A stretch of 27,378 nt of DNA, taken from contig DCBA01000116.1 in NCBI GenBank assembly GCA_002313255.1, positions 11,364 through 38,741 of the forward strand. Reading direction: 5' to 3'. This DNA is from Gammaproteobacteria bacterium UBA1119. Its GTDB lineage: Bacteria; Pseudomonadota; Gammaproteobacteria; Pseudomonadales; Azotimanducaceae. The translations under genes were made by a program, and so were the position numbers. Below are positions 16,333 to 24,339 of the stretch, piece by piece (position 1 is the first letter of the stretch; each line of letters begins with the position of its first letter). A model generated the notes under the pieces. It had not been told where the DNA came from, made no database searches, and worked only from the letters and a program-made list of their open reading frames with translations.

Positions 16333-17178
16333 GTGGGAAGACTGAGTAATAAGGTCGCGATCATTACCGGCGGCGCAAGTGGCATGGGCGCAGCCACAGC
16401 AAAACGGTTCGTCGACGAAGGCGCACATGTGATCATCGCCGACTTGCAGGTCGACAAGGGCAATGAACTCGCCGCGTCGCTCGGCAACAACGCCACATTC
16501 ATCGCGACCGACGTCGGTCGCGAAGCCGATGTAATCGCCATGATTGACGTCGCTTCATCTCGACATGGCCGACTCGATTGTCTATTCAATAATGCCGGCT
16601 TCGGCGGTGTGGGTGGCGAAATACACGAGACCGATATGGGTGCCGCATACGAACGAACGGTGGCGGGTTTGTTGACAGGCCCCATTCTTGGAATGAAGCA
16701 CGCGGCTCCTATCATGCGCGAGCAACAAGAAGGCAGCATTATTTCAACGGCCAGCGTAGCGGGTATGCGAGGTAGCATGGGGCCGCACGTCTACAGTGCG
16801 CTAAAGGCGGCCGTCATTGGGCTCACTCAATCCGTCGCCGTGGAATTGGCAAAAGACTCCGTACGCGTCAACGCCATTTGTCCTGGCGGAATCATGACTC
16901 CTATTTTTCTCGGCGACCGCAGCCCTAAAAGCGGATCCAACGAGTCGCTAGAAGAGGTCCTTCGCCCCGTGTTTAGCAGCATCCAACCCATTCCACGTGC
17001 GGGAGAACCGAACGACATTGCCAACGCAGCGTTGTTTTTAGCGAGCGACGAATCGAGTTTTATTACGGGACACGCGTTGGTCGTGGACGGTGGCCTGACA
17101 ATCGGGAGACGCCGTGACACGCCTGCCAGCGATAGTCCATTGCGCCGCGCGATCAACTCAATTGTCGACGAGGACTAA
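16333..17178 (+). CDS. Short-chain dehydrogenase/reductase (SDR)
   Basis: 281 residues from GTG 16333, with AAGGAGAG five to seven bases upstream. Classical SDR motifs are complete: TGGASGMG (about 13-20), NNAGFGG, a catalytic Ser in STASVAG, and YSALKAA with Tyr and Lys. Asp after the second strand (IIADL) favours NAD(H). The family end ALVVDGG is followed by about 30 extra residues rich in Arg and Asp. It is a distant paralogue of the SDR at 6264 and is likewise expected to interconvert an alcohol and a ketone. It lies 31 bases after the HAD gene and is followed by the PhyH-type oxygenase. Confidence 0.9.
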   Translation: MGRLSNKVAIITGGASGMGAATAKRFVDEGAHVIIADLQVDKGNELAASLGNNATFIATDVGREADVIAMIDVASSRHGRLDCLFNNAGFGGVGGEIHETDMGAAYERTVAGLLTGPILGMKHAAPIMREQQEGSIISTASVAGMRGSMGPHVYSALKAAVIGLTQSVAVELAKDSVRVNAICPGGIMTPIFLGDRSPKSGSNESLEEVLRPVFSSIQPIPRAGEPNDIANAALFLASDESSFITGHALVVDGGLTIGRRRDTPASDSPLRRAINSIVDED

Positions 17179-17180
17179 CA

Positions 17181-17222
17181 ATGTGGAAAAAGTTCCTCAT
17201 TTTATTACCTCCCCTTCAATAG
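17181..17222 (+). other. 13-codon open frame with good ribosome site before the PhyH gene
   Basis: ATG 17181 begins MWKKFLILLPPLQ and stops at TAG. GAGGA lies six bases upstream, a better site than the PhyH ATG has. It could be a leader peptide for coupling or attenuation, or an accident of a GTG start for PhyH at 17183 sharing the same ribosome site. Confidence 0.2.
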
Positions 17223-17245
17223 GGCTTAAACTCGACCGCGAAACC

Positions 17246-18196
17246 ATGCAACTAACAACCGAGCAACTCGGATTCTTCAAGGACAACGGCTACCTCATTG
17301 TGGCCGGCGTCATGGACCGGCAATTGTGCGCGAAGGCTCGGGATCGCCTATGGAACTCATTACCTGCGACGAGCAAAATAAAAAGGAACGATCCAACCAC
17401 GCATATCGGCCCCTTTGATAAGCGCGACGTCAAAACGGATCATCTCGACCTCCGCCAGGGGTACCGATGGCAATTGCGCTCGGTGGGCACTGAACCACTA
17501 CTGATCGATCTGGTGTTTTCACAAGCGCTCCAAGCAATCGCAACCCAGTTGTTAGGCGACAACATGCTGCACCCACCTCAAGTAGGTGGGAGGCCAATGG
17601 GTACACAAGGTGCGGCATGGCCGGATGGCCCCGTTGATCCGGCCGATAACCAAGGCGCTCGCGGAATCTACGCCACGCTTCCGTACGGTGACAGGCCGCG
17701 CGAAACAGACCGTTGCCATACCGATGGACATCCATTTAATCTCGGTATGGTGGGTCTTATTGACGCGGTACCCCGCGACGGAGGCGGCTTTAAAGTATGG
17801 CCCGGTTCGCATCGTCGTCTCTACTCGACCTTCCAAATGAGTTACGACCAACCTCGAATCCCCTACTACCCTCACTTACCAAGCTACAAGGGGATACTGC
17901 ACACCCCAGAGTACTTAGCGGAAATCAAAAAGATTAACGACGACACGCCAGCCGTTGACTGTTGGGGCTCCGAAGGCGATGTCGTGCTTTGGCACCATCG
18001 AACCGCCCACATGGCAGGACACAACTACTCCGACAAGATTCGACAAGCCGTTCTTTACGACTTTACCCGCAACGATCTTGACCACTCCAGAATGCACGCA
18101 CCACGGAAAGATATGTGGCACGACTGGTCTGGATCGTTGCGGCAGGTAAAAACCACTTACTCAAGAGCTTTTTCCGAATCGCAACATCTTGGTTAA
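17246..18196 (+). CDS. Phytanoyl-CoA dioxygenase (PhyH) family protein
   Basis: 316 residues from ATG 17246, whose N-terminus (LTTEQLGFFKDNGYLIV) is the usual family opening. A GTG at 17183 is in frame and better placed after GAGGA, so the protein may be 21 residues longer. The Fe(II) site is visible: HTD with H158 and D160, the distal His H255 in TAHMAGHN, and R266 for the 2-oxoglutarate carboxylate. These enzymes hydroxylate aliphatic or terpenoid carbon, classically beside a methyl branch. It is the last gene of the plus-strand run and meets the spinster MFS gene tail to tail with 12 bases between them. It would suit a branched lipid substrate. Confidence 0.88.
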   Translation: MQLTTEQLGFFKDNGYLIVAGVMDRQLCAKARDRLWNSLPATSKIKRNDPTTHIGPFDKRDVKTDHLDLRQGYRWQLRSVGTEPLLIDLVFSQALQAIATQLLGDNMLHPPQVGGRPMGTQGAAWPDGPVDPADNQGARGIYATLPYGDRPRETDRCHTDGHPFNLGMVGLIDAVPRDGGGFKVWPGSHRRLYSTFQMSYDQPRIPYYPHLPSYKGILHTPEYLAEIKKINDDTPAVDCWGSEGDVVLWHHRTAHMAGHNYSDKIRQAVLYDFTRNDLDHSRMHAPRKDMWHDWSGSLRQVKTTYSRAFSESQHLG

Positions 18197-18208
18197 CTCG
18201 CAGCGCCC

Positions 18209-19828
18209 CTACGTCGAACCCGATCCGTCGAAGGACTCGCCCATGGCTCGGGCACGATCGAGTCGACTGGATTCGTCCTTTGGCAGATGACGTTGGGCCA
18301 TGATCAGACAGAAAATACTGACCACAAAAATCAACATCGAACAGGCCATGGCATTACGTAATGCCTCGGCGGATCCGGACCCGTTCGCCACAAAGACGTC
18401 GCTAATTTGGCCGATCACGTATGGGCCCAATGCCAACCCAATAAACGTGTTCACAAGGATGTAATACGCCCCCGCCACGGCCCGCATTCGCGGCATAACC
18501 AAATCATTGGCCGTACTTGGCGGAACACCCGGCCAACATGCGCCCACGAGCATGGCGAAAAAATTAATCCAAAATGCAACGTATAAGCTCTCTGCATATA
18601 TCAAAGCCAGGATCGTCGGCACCATCCCCGCAATCGCGACATATCCAAGTACCAGCCGACCGCTCGGATACTTAGTCTTGAGCCAATCGGCGGCGATACC
18701 ACCAATCGTGACACCCAAGAAGCCGCCCGCGGCGCCCCCAAGACCGAGCCAAATACCCACCTCTGTGGCCGTCGCACCGTGTGCGCGCATCAAATACGGC
18801 GCCGTCCAAAAACCGACTCCGTATGCGACAAACGCGATGGTGGGGAAAGCAATCATGGTGTAGATCATGGCCTTCGATCCAAAGATCATCCCAAATGTCG
18901 CTGGATCTCTGGATTTGAGCGACTGTGCCCACGAAATCGTCACGTACACGCCGATCCCTGTGGCCACCCATTGCGCGACGGAACCCGTGAGGGTGATCAA
19001 CAACACCGCAACAATGGCAATGCCCACAAGAGCAATCAGGTTGAACCGCAATGACGCGCCGGTCCGAACGATCGCCACGATGTTGAACGGGGGAATGACA
19101 GCCGCCATCTCCGTTCCAAGCACCTTGTATGGCGCGGGATGTGGTTTTGTCACGAGACCCTCACTTAAACCACGGATAGGTTCCCGCAACGTGCGTACCC
19201 ACGCCGCCATCAGTAAACCAGGCAGACCGACGGCCATAAAGGCCACGTGCCAACCCTTCAGACCCAACGGGGGGTTGACCGGAAACGATGCAGTCCACTG
19301 ATCAAGTATCCAACCGCCTAAGACGAGGCCGATGCCAGCTCCGATATATACGCCCGACGAGTAGATGGCGATGACGGTCGCCCGCCGTTTCGGCGAGTAG
19401 TAATCCGAAAGCATCGAATACGCTGCGGGTGAAGCGCTCGCTTCCCCGATGCCAACCCCAATACGGTAGAGCGCGAGAACAGAAAATGAGCGGGCAGTTC
19501 CTGACAGCGCCGTCATTGCGCTCCAGAAAAAAAGGCCCGCCGAAATGAGACTACGACGCACCCAAACGTCGGCAAAACGTGCCAACGGAATTCCGAAGAC
19601 GGCATAAAAGACGGCAAACACGGTCCCATACAAAAAACCAATCTGAGCGTCGCTGACGCCGAGATCCGCCTTAATGCTCTCAGCCAATATCGACAGGATT
19701 TGCCGATCAATAAAATTGAAGACGTAGACGAAAACCAACACCATGAGAACGTAATGCGCATAGAGGCCGCCAATCTCTTGCGGTCTATCGTCGCCCCGGG
19801 CCTCGGTCGGCATTGATTCGTCGCTCAT
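18209..19828 (-). CDS. MFS transporter, spinster family
   Basis: 539 residues from ATG 19828, which has a clear GGGAGGGAGAGG upstream; the frame is open back to 19867. After a polar head of about 22 residues come about 12 membrane segments. The segments NFIDRQILSILAESIKADLG and GIGEASASPAAYSMLSDYYS are the landmarks of the spinster-like family, which includes lipid and sphingolipid carriers. Direction and cargo are not known for bacterial members. It is the only minus-strand gene between the two catabolic runs and is divergently placed from the amidohydrolase at 19972. A lipid-like substrate for the pathway would fit. Confidence 0.9.
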   Translation of the reverse strand: MSDESMPTEARGDDRPQEIGGLYAHYVLMVLVFVYVFNFIDRQILSILAESIKADLGVSDAQIGFLYGTVFAVFYAVFGIPLARFADVWVRRSLISAGLFFWSAMTALSGTARSFSVLALYRIGVGIGEASASPAAYSMLSDYYSPKRRATVIAIYSSGVYIGAGIGLVLGGWILDQWTASFPVNPPLGLKGWHVAFMAVGLPGLLMAAWVRTLREPIRGLSEGLVTKPHPAPYKVLGTEMAAVIPPFNIVAIVRTGASLRFNLIALVGIAIVAVLLITLTGSVAQWVATGIGVYVTISWAQSLKSRDPATFGMIFGSKAMIYTMIAFPTIAFVAYGVGFWTAPYLMRAHGATATEVGIWLGLGGAAGGFLGVTIGGIAADWLKTKYPSGRLVLGYVAIAGMVPTILALIYAESLYVAFWINFFAMLVGACWPGVPPSTANDLVMPRMRAVAGAYYILVNTFIGLALGPYVIGQISDVFVANGSGSAEALRNAMACSMLIFVVSIFCLIMAQRHLPKDESSRLDRARAMGESFDGSGST

Positions 19829-19971
19829 GCCTCTCCCTCCCATTCGTGACACCAGGGCACCTACCACATCGTACTACCAAGCAGAGATGTATATAGGGTC
19901 AATTAACTACCGCCGTATTTGCAACACGTCACGTTCACTGTAGTGTGGAAAAAATAAGAGGGGCAAGACCA
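19829..19971. other. Divergent intergenic region between spinster MFS and amidohydrolase
   Basis: 143 bases hold both starts and their ribosome sites (GGGAGG on the minus side, AGAGGGG on the plus side). On the minus strand an AT-rich TATATA-type -10 lies at 19890-19895, without a good -35. On the plus strand TTGCAA (19919-19924) and TAGTGT (19941-19946) form a weak pair 16 bases apart. No clear operator was seen. Confidence 0.3.
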
Positions 19972-21126
19972 ATGCCGTACATCACGGATCGTGTTGTGCA
20001 TGACGCGGACTCGCATGCAATGGAACTACCAGACTGGTTCAGTGAATTCGGAACCGACAAAGTCAAAAAAGCATTTAACCACCGCTTCAAGTACGGCATC
20101 GATCTACAAGAATTACCGACGCTTCATAAAAGTCCCAAATATCGATCACGGAATGAAGCGGAGATCATGTCTCGAAAGAATTATCAGGCCCTCGGTGCCT
20201 TCGATCGAGTCGACCGCTCCGAGGCGGTCGACCACATGGGAGTTGCGACCCAATTAGTTTTTCCGACCAGCCCCAACGTCTGGCTCGAACAACTTGAACA
20301 CGGCGACGATATCGATCTGCTTTACCAAGTAGCCGAAGCCACGAATCGCGCACAGACGGGTTTTTGCGCTAATGACCCTAGACTTTTCCCCGTCGGTTAC
20401 GTTCCACTCGCCGACCTTGAAAGAACCGCGCACGCAACAGAAAGCGCGATGTCTCTCGGTGCCAAAGCGTTATTGATTCCTTGGGCCTGTCCAAAAAACC
20501 ATGCGACCAGTCACATCGCACTCGACGCCCTATGGTCGCGCGCCGAAGAAGCCGATGTGCCAATCCTATTCCATGTCGGCGCGGCCGATCGTGTCCTACC
20601 GGCTGCGCACGCAAACAATGGTCTTCCGCCGGTTGCAGACTTTCACGGGGGTGAAGAGAACTTTCGTTCAATTTCGTACATGGCGATCTCTCAAGGGCCT
20701 GTTCAAGCGTTATCTATGCTGATTCTCGATGGCGTTCTGGACCGATTTCCTGCGCTAAAATTTGGCGTCATTGAACTGGGTGCAGTGTGGCTTCCCGGAT
20801 TTATGCGGCAACTCGACTCGGCATTTGAAGCATTCGCCCGACACGAAGACCGGCTGCAAAAACTTTCTCTAAAGCCGAGCGAATTCGTCACGCGCCAAGT
20901 GCGAATTACCCCCTACCCAACCGAGCCGACCGGATGGATCATCTCCCAAACGTCCCCGGACGTATGCATGTTTTCCACCGATTACCCTCATCTCGAGGGT
21001 GGTCGTAATCCGCTAGGTAGGTTTGATAAGTCAACGGCCGAACTAGTGGAATCTGATCGCGACCGTTTTTTTCGGGCAAATTTCGAAGACCTCATGGGGT
21101 CGGCATTTCGAGGAGCACAAACATGA
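19972..21126 (+). CDS. Amidohydrolase-2 (COG2159) family protein
   Basis: 384 residues from ATG 19972, eight bases after AGAGGGG; a GTG at 19945 is in frame but has no ribosome site. The TIM-barrel motifs are DADSH (D13-x-H15), a barrel histidine in LFHVGAAD (H201) and STDYPHLEGG with D337 and H340. This is the same D-x-H subgroup as the protein at 4981. Two such paralogues of clearly different sequence suggest two successive or alternative steps of one pathway. It heads a second plus-strand block and overlaps the next gene by ATGA. The reaction (hydrolysis or decarboxylation) cannot be told from sequence. Confidence 0.85.
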   Translation: MPYITDRVVHDADSHAMELPDWFSEFGTDKVKKAFNHRFKYGIDLQELPTLHKSPKYRSRNEAEIMSRKNYQALGAFDRVDRSEAVDHMGVATQLVFPTSPNVWLEQLEHGDDIDLLYQVAEATNRAQTGFCANDPRLFPVGYVPLADLERTAHATESAMSLGAKALLIPWACPKNHATSHIALDALWSRAEEADVPILFHVGAADRVLPAAHANNGLPPVADFHGGEENFRSISYMAISQGPVQALSMLILDGVLDRFPALKFGVIELGAVWLPGFMRQLDSAFEAFARHEDRLQKLSLKPSEFVTRQVRITPYPTEPTGWIISQTSPDVCMFSTDYPHLEGGRNPLGRFDKSTAELVESDRDRFFRANFEDLMGSAFRGAQT

Positions 21127-21989
21127 AACTAGGCGTCGTCTTTCCGCAAACCGAAATCGGGTCCGATCCGGATGACGTGGCGCGATTTGCCACCACGGCA
21201 GAAGAACTCGGGTACGACCACCTGATCGCCTACGATCATGTGCTCGGGGCAAGTACCGCCAGTCGCCCTGATTGGCAAGGTCCTTACACGTCAGAAAGCA
21301 TGTTCCACGAGCCTTTCGTACTTTTCGGTTACTTAGCCGGGATCACCGAGACACTCGAACTCGTCACTGCCGTCATTATTTTGCCGCAACGTCAAACAGC
21401 ATTGGTTGCAAAACAGGCTGCATGCGTCGACGTCATATCGCGCGGACGGCTGCGTCTCGGTATTGGCACCGGCTGGAACGCCGTCGAATACGAAGCGCTC
21501 AACGAGGATTTTTCCAACCGGGGGCGTCGTTCCGAAGAACAAATCGACATACTCAGAAAACTCTGGGCTGACGAAACGATAACGTTTAATGGCGAATGGC
21601 ATCGGATCGAAGACGCCGGAATCAACCCATTACCGGAAGCACGACAAATACCCGTATGGCTTGGAGGCATGGCGCCTCAAGTCATTGATCGCGTCGGCCG
21701 AATCGCCGACGGATGGTTCCCGTTCTTTAATCCCAACCTGGGTGAGCAGCTAAAGGAGGTCCATCGATCGGCTGAATCGGCGGGTCGAGACCCGGCGACG
21801 ATCGGTATCGAATGCATGGCTCCGTTAACCGACGACAGGGAACACGCGAGAGACCAGTTAAAAAAACTCCGTGACATCGGCGTCACGCACTCGGCGGTAG
21901 TCACCATGAACGCGGGGCTCGTCGGCGCTCAACAACATATTGACGCGATTAAACGATACCGCGACGCCACCAGCGATATCGTCAGTTAA
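21123..21989 (+). CDS. LLM-class flavin/F420-dependent oxidoreductase
   Basis: 288 residues, luciferase-like TIM barrel. The ATG overlaps the amidohydrolase stop (ATGA). Recognisable parts are the start MKLGVVFPQTEIG, HLIAYDHVLG near 40, the cofactor-binding region LRLGIGTGWNAVEYEALN (about 110-130), and PVWLGGMAPQVIDRVGRIADGW near 180. It resembles the F420-type LLM proteins known from mycobacteria, but many proteobacterial relatives may use FMN. Such enzymes carry out hydride transfers or oxygenations, including Baeyer-Villiger-like ones. Its coupling to an amidohydrolase and the lactonase-like gene that follows suggests one oxidation and hydrolysis sequence. Confidence 0.87.
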   Translation: MKLGVVFPQTEIGSDPDDVARFATTAEELGYDHLIAYDHVLGASTASRPDWQGPYTSESMFHEPFVLFGYLAGITETLELVTAVIILPQRQTALVAKQAACVDVISRGRLRLGIGTGWNAVEYEALNEDFSNRGRRSEEQIDILRKLWADETITFNGEWHRIEDAGINPLPEARQIPVWLGGMAPQVIDRVGRIADGWFPFFNPNLGEQLKEVHRSAESAGRDPATIGIECMAPLTDDREHARDQLKKLRDIGVTHSAVVTMNAGLVGAQQHIDAIKRYRDATSDIVS

Positions 21990-22003
21990 CCCCATCGAGC
22001 TTG

Positions 22004-22019
22004 AAACGCCTGTGCGTTT
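22004..22019 (+). repeat. Small hairpin in the LLM-amidohydrolase gap
   Basis: AAACGC and GCGTTT form a perfect six-pair stem with a four-base loop (CTGT). There is no following T run, so it is not a standard terminator. It may be a weak attenuator, a message-stabilising element or chance. Confidence 0.35.
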
Positions 22020-22075
22020 GACCTGCGGGTTGTTGGATTGCACGATGAATGGGCGTGTCCAAACAAGGAGCAAAG

Positions 22076-23080
22076 GTGACTGAGCCAAATCCCGGATCCG
22101 ACGAGTGGCTTGCGCTAGTCCGAGAAGACATCGTCGACCCAGCCCGGCCCATTGTCGATCCACACCACCATCTCTGGCAGCGACCAGGCTCAACCTACAT
22201 GCTCGATGAGTTGTGGAGCGATACTGAATCCGGTCACAACGTTCAGAAAACAGTATTCGTTGAATGTCACTCGGCCTATCGAACGGATGGGCCGGAGCGC
22301 ATGCGTCCGCTGGGCGAAACCCGCTTCGTCGCCGAGATTGCCGAAGCGAGCGCGTCCGGAGCCGGCGCAACCATCGCCGGCATCGTCGGCCATGCCGACT
22401 TAACCCTAGGTGAGGCGGTCGAAGAAGTGCTGATCGCCCATACCGAGGCAGGCCGCGGCCTTTTTCGGGGTATTCGCCATGCCGGCGCACGTGCCGTGGT
22501 ACCCGAAGAACTGATGATTCCGGGTCGAGCGCCCGAAGGCTTGTACCAATCCGAGGGATTCCATGAGGGTGTCCGGACTCTGGGTCGACTCGGCCTCACC
22601 TACGATACCTGGCAATACCACTATCAATTGTCCGAGTTGACGGAACTAGCCCGCTCATGCCCGGACACCATCATGGTAATTGATCACTTCAGCACCCCCA
22701 TTGGGGTGGGCCGTTTTGCTGGTCGGCGTAAGGAAGTTTTTGACCAATGGAAAGTCGATTTCGCGGAACTCGCGCAATGTCCTAACGTGGTCGCCAAATT
22801 AGGTGGTCTCGCAATGCCAGACAACGGATTCGATTGGCATACTCGTCGAACGCCTGCAACGTCCGACGAATTGCAGCTTGCACACGCGCCCTACTACCTC
22901 CACGCCATCGAGAGCTTCGGTACTGATCGATGCATGCTGGAAAGTAATTTTCCTGTTGATCGATTTTCAATTTCGTATCACGTGCTATGGAATGGTCTCA
23001 AGAAAATCACTGCCGCATTCTCGGAAACCGAAAAAAATGATCTCTTCAGCGGAACCGCCACACGGGTTTACCAACTCTGA
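22076..23080 (+). CDS. COG3618 amidohydrolase, lactonase-like TIM-barrel hydrolase
   Basis: 334 residues from GTG 22076, which has AAGGAG five bases upstream; the ATG at 22049 is in frame but lacks a ribosome site. The metal motif IVDPHHHLW (H30-x-H32) is the COG3618 signature, followed by VECHSAY, FRGIRHAG, VIDHFS and RCMLESNFPVDRFS. Known relatives hydrolyse lactones, such as 2-pyrone-4,6-dicarboxylate, 4-sulfomuconolactone and L-fucono-lactone. It differs from the two D-x-H amidohydrolases in this window. Next to an LLM oxidoreductase it could open a lactone formed by ring oxidation, which is inference. It precedes an MFS gene with 23 bases to that gene's likely CTG. Confidence 0.88.
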   Translation: MTEPNPGSDEWLALVREDIVDPARPIVDPHHHLWQRPGSTYMLDELWSDTESGHNVQKTVFVECHSAYRTDGPERMRPLGETRFVAEIAEASASGAGATIAGIVGHADLTLGEAVEEVLIAHTEAGRGLFRGIRHAGARAVVPEELMIPGRAPEGLYQSEGFHEGVRTLGRLGLTYDTWQYHYQLSELTELARSCPDTIMVIDHFSTPIGVGRFAGRRKEVFDQWKVDFAELAQCPNVVAKLGGLAMPDNGFDWHTRRTPATSDELQLAHAPYYLHAIESFGTDRCMLESNFPVDRFSISYHVLWNGLKKITAAFSETEKNDLFSGTATRVYQL

Positions 23081-23086
23081 ATAAAC

Positions 23087-23092
23087 AGGAGG
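23087..23092 (+). promoter_or_regulatory. Ribosome-binding site supporting a CTG start
   Basis: AGGAGG is a perfect anti-16S match, 11 bases before CTG 23104 and 47 bases before the first ATG. No ATG, GTG or TTG in frame lies between the stop codon at 23038 and ATG 23140. Confidence 0.6.
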
Positions 23093-23103
23093 ACCCGCCT
23101 CAC

Positions 23104-24339
23104 CTGCGTCGTAATATCGTCGCACAGCTAGGTCATGGGATGTTTGGGCAGACCGGGATGCGCCTGGTCTCCGCGCCGACCTTTATGCCTGCCTATTTGT
23201 TTGCGTTATCCGGCTCAGAATTTGTCGTTGGCTTGACCCGGGCGTTGCAAGCCGCCGGTACAGTGATATCACCCATCATCGGCGCCAGTACCATCGGGCA
23301 CCGTCAACGAGTGCTAAGTACCACGCTCGTTACAGCAGCGATGATGCGGATACAAATCCTCGGACTTGCACTGGCCGGGTTCTTCCTCGGCCAGCGCGCG
23401 CTGCTTCCAGCCATCATCGTTTTTTTGACCTTAATGGGGTTCTTCCAAGGAATGGCCCAAGTCACCATGAACACACTTCGAGCAAGGGTCATCCCCGTGC
23501 ATCGACGTGGATTGGTCAGCGGCGCAAGGAACTTTCTAGCGGGATTCACGTCGGCCGGTGTGTCCTACGTCGCGGGCGCGTACGTTCTCGAAAATAATCT
23601 ATTAGGTAACGGTTACGGCACCGTGTTCCTCATCGCCTTCGGAATAGCGACTCTCGGCCTCGGCGCGCTTGCTCTCACCCGCGAAACCGACACAAGAGCC
23701 GTGCGCCCGAGAGAATCCACCGGTGAAGCGTTAAGGGCGATTCCGGGACTACTCCGCGATAATCCAGAATTCGCCAAGTTCTTTATAGCGCGCGCCCTCG
23801 GCTCCTGCGGTCGTATGGCGCTGCCTTTTTACATCCTCTATGCCGGTACGCGGATGGAACTAACCGGAACCGTGCTCGGACTTCTCACCACCGTATGGAT
23901 GATCACGTCCAGCACATCCAACTTGTTCTGGGGGCTCCTTGCTGACCGGCGTGGCTACCGCATCGTCATGATCGCGACGTTAGCGATATGGACTCTTTCG
24001 CACGTGCAATTGCTATTCGTGGAATCGTTATCAGGAATCATCGCGTTTTTCATCGTCATGGGCATTCCCTCCGGCGGATTTAACCAATCGGGACAAAACA
24101 TGGTGCTGGAATTTGGCGATACCAAGGATATCCCTATACGACTCGCGGCCTCCGGCAGCACGGTAAATTTCGTGGGAGCAATTGGACCGCTACTCGGTGG
24201 ACTCATCGTTTGGACACTCTCCTACCAAGCGTTATTTATCACCACCATCGTGCTGCAGTTGGTAGGGCTTGTAATTCTCGTGCGTTGGGTGCCAGAACCG
24301 CGGCGTCGGCCCTTTGGGCTTAAGCAAACACCGGAATGA
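23104..24339 (+). CDS. MFS transporter with probable CTG start
   Basis: About 411 residues if it starts at CTG 23104. The first ATG (23140) would cut into membrane segment 1: the frame before it reads LRRNIVAQLGHG and joins GQTGMRLVSAPTFMPAYLF, which together look like an intact MFS N-terminus. A perfect AGGAGG lies only before the CTG. The rest has about 11-12 hydrophobic segments, the loop TIGHRQRVL between helices 2 and 3, and a second half beginning near GSCGRMALPFYILYAG. The tail overlaps the opposing LLM gene by 20 bases. It closes the second catabolic block and may move substrate or product; cargo unknown. Confidence 0.82.
   Translation: MRRNIVAQLGHGMFGQTGMRLVSAPTFMPAYLFALSGSEFVVGLTRALQAAGTVISPIIGASTIGHRQRVLSTTLVTAAMMRIQILGLALAGFFLGQRALLPAIIVFLTLMGFFQGMAQVTMNTLRARVIPVHRRGLVSGARNFLAGFTSAGVSYVAGAYVLENNLLGNGYGTVFLIAFGIATLGLGALALTRETDTRAVRPRESTGEALRAIPGLLRDNPEFAKFFIARALGSCGRMALPFYILYAGTRMELTGTVLGLLTTVWMITSSTSNLFWGLLADRRGYRIVMIATLAIWTLSHVQLLFVESLSGIIAFFIVMGIPSGGFNQSGQNMVLEFGDTKDIPIRLAASGSTVNFVGAIGPLLGGLIVWTLSYQALFITTIVLQLVGLVILVRWVPEPRRRPFGLKQTPE

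Noticed and set aside
16212..16778. A 188-codon minus-strand open frame
   Set aside because: It is antisense to the HAD and SDR genes; the SDR motifs on the plus strand explain the region.
22004..22019. The hairpin as an intrinsic terminator
   Set aside because: The stem is only six pairs and is not followed by a run of T.
21858..22490. A 210-codon minus-strand open frame
   Set aside because: It is antisense to the LLM and COG3618 genes, rich in Arg and low in hydrophobic pattern, as expected of a shadow frame.
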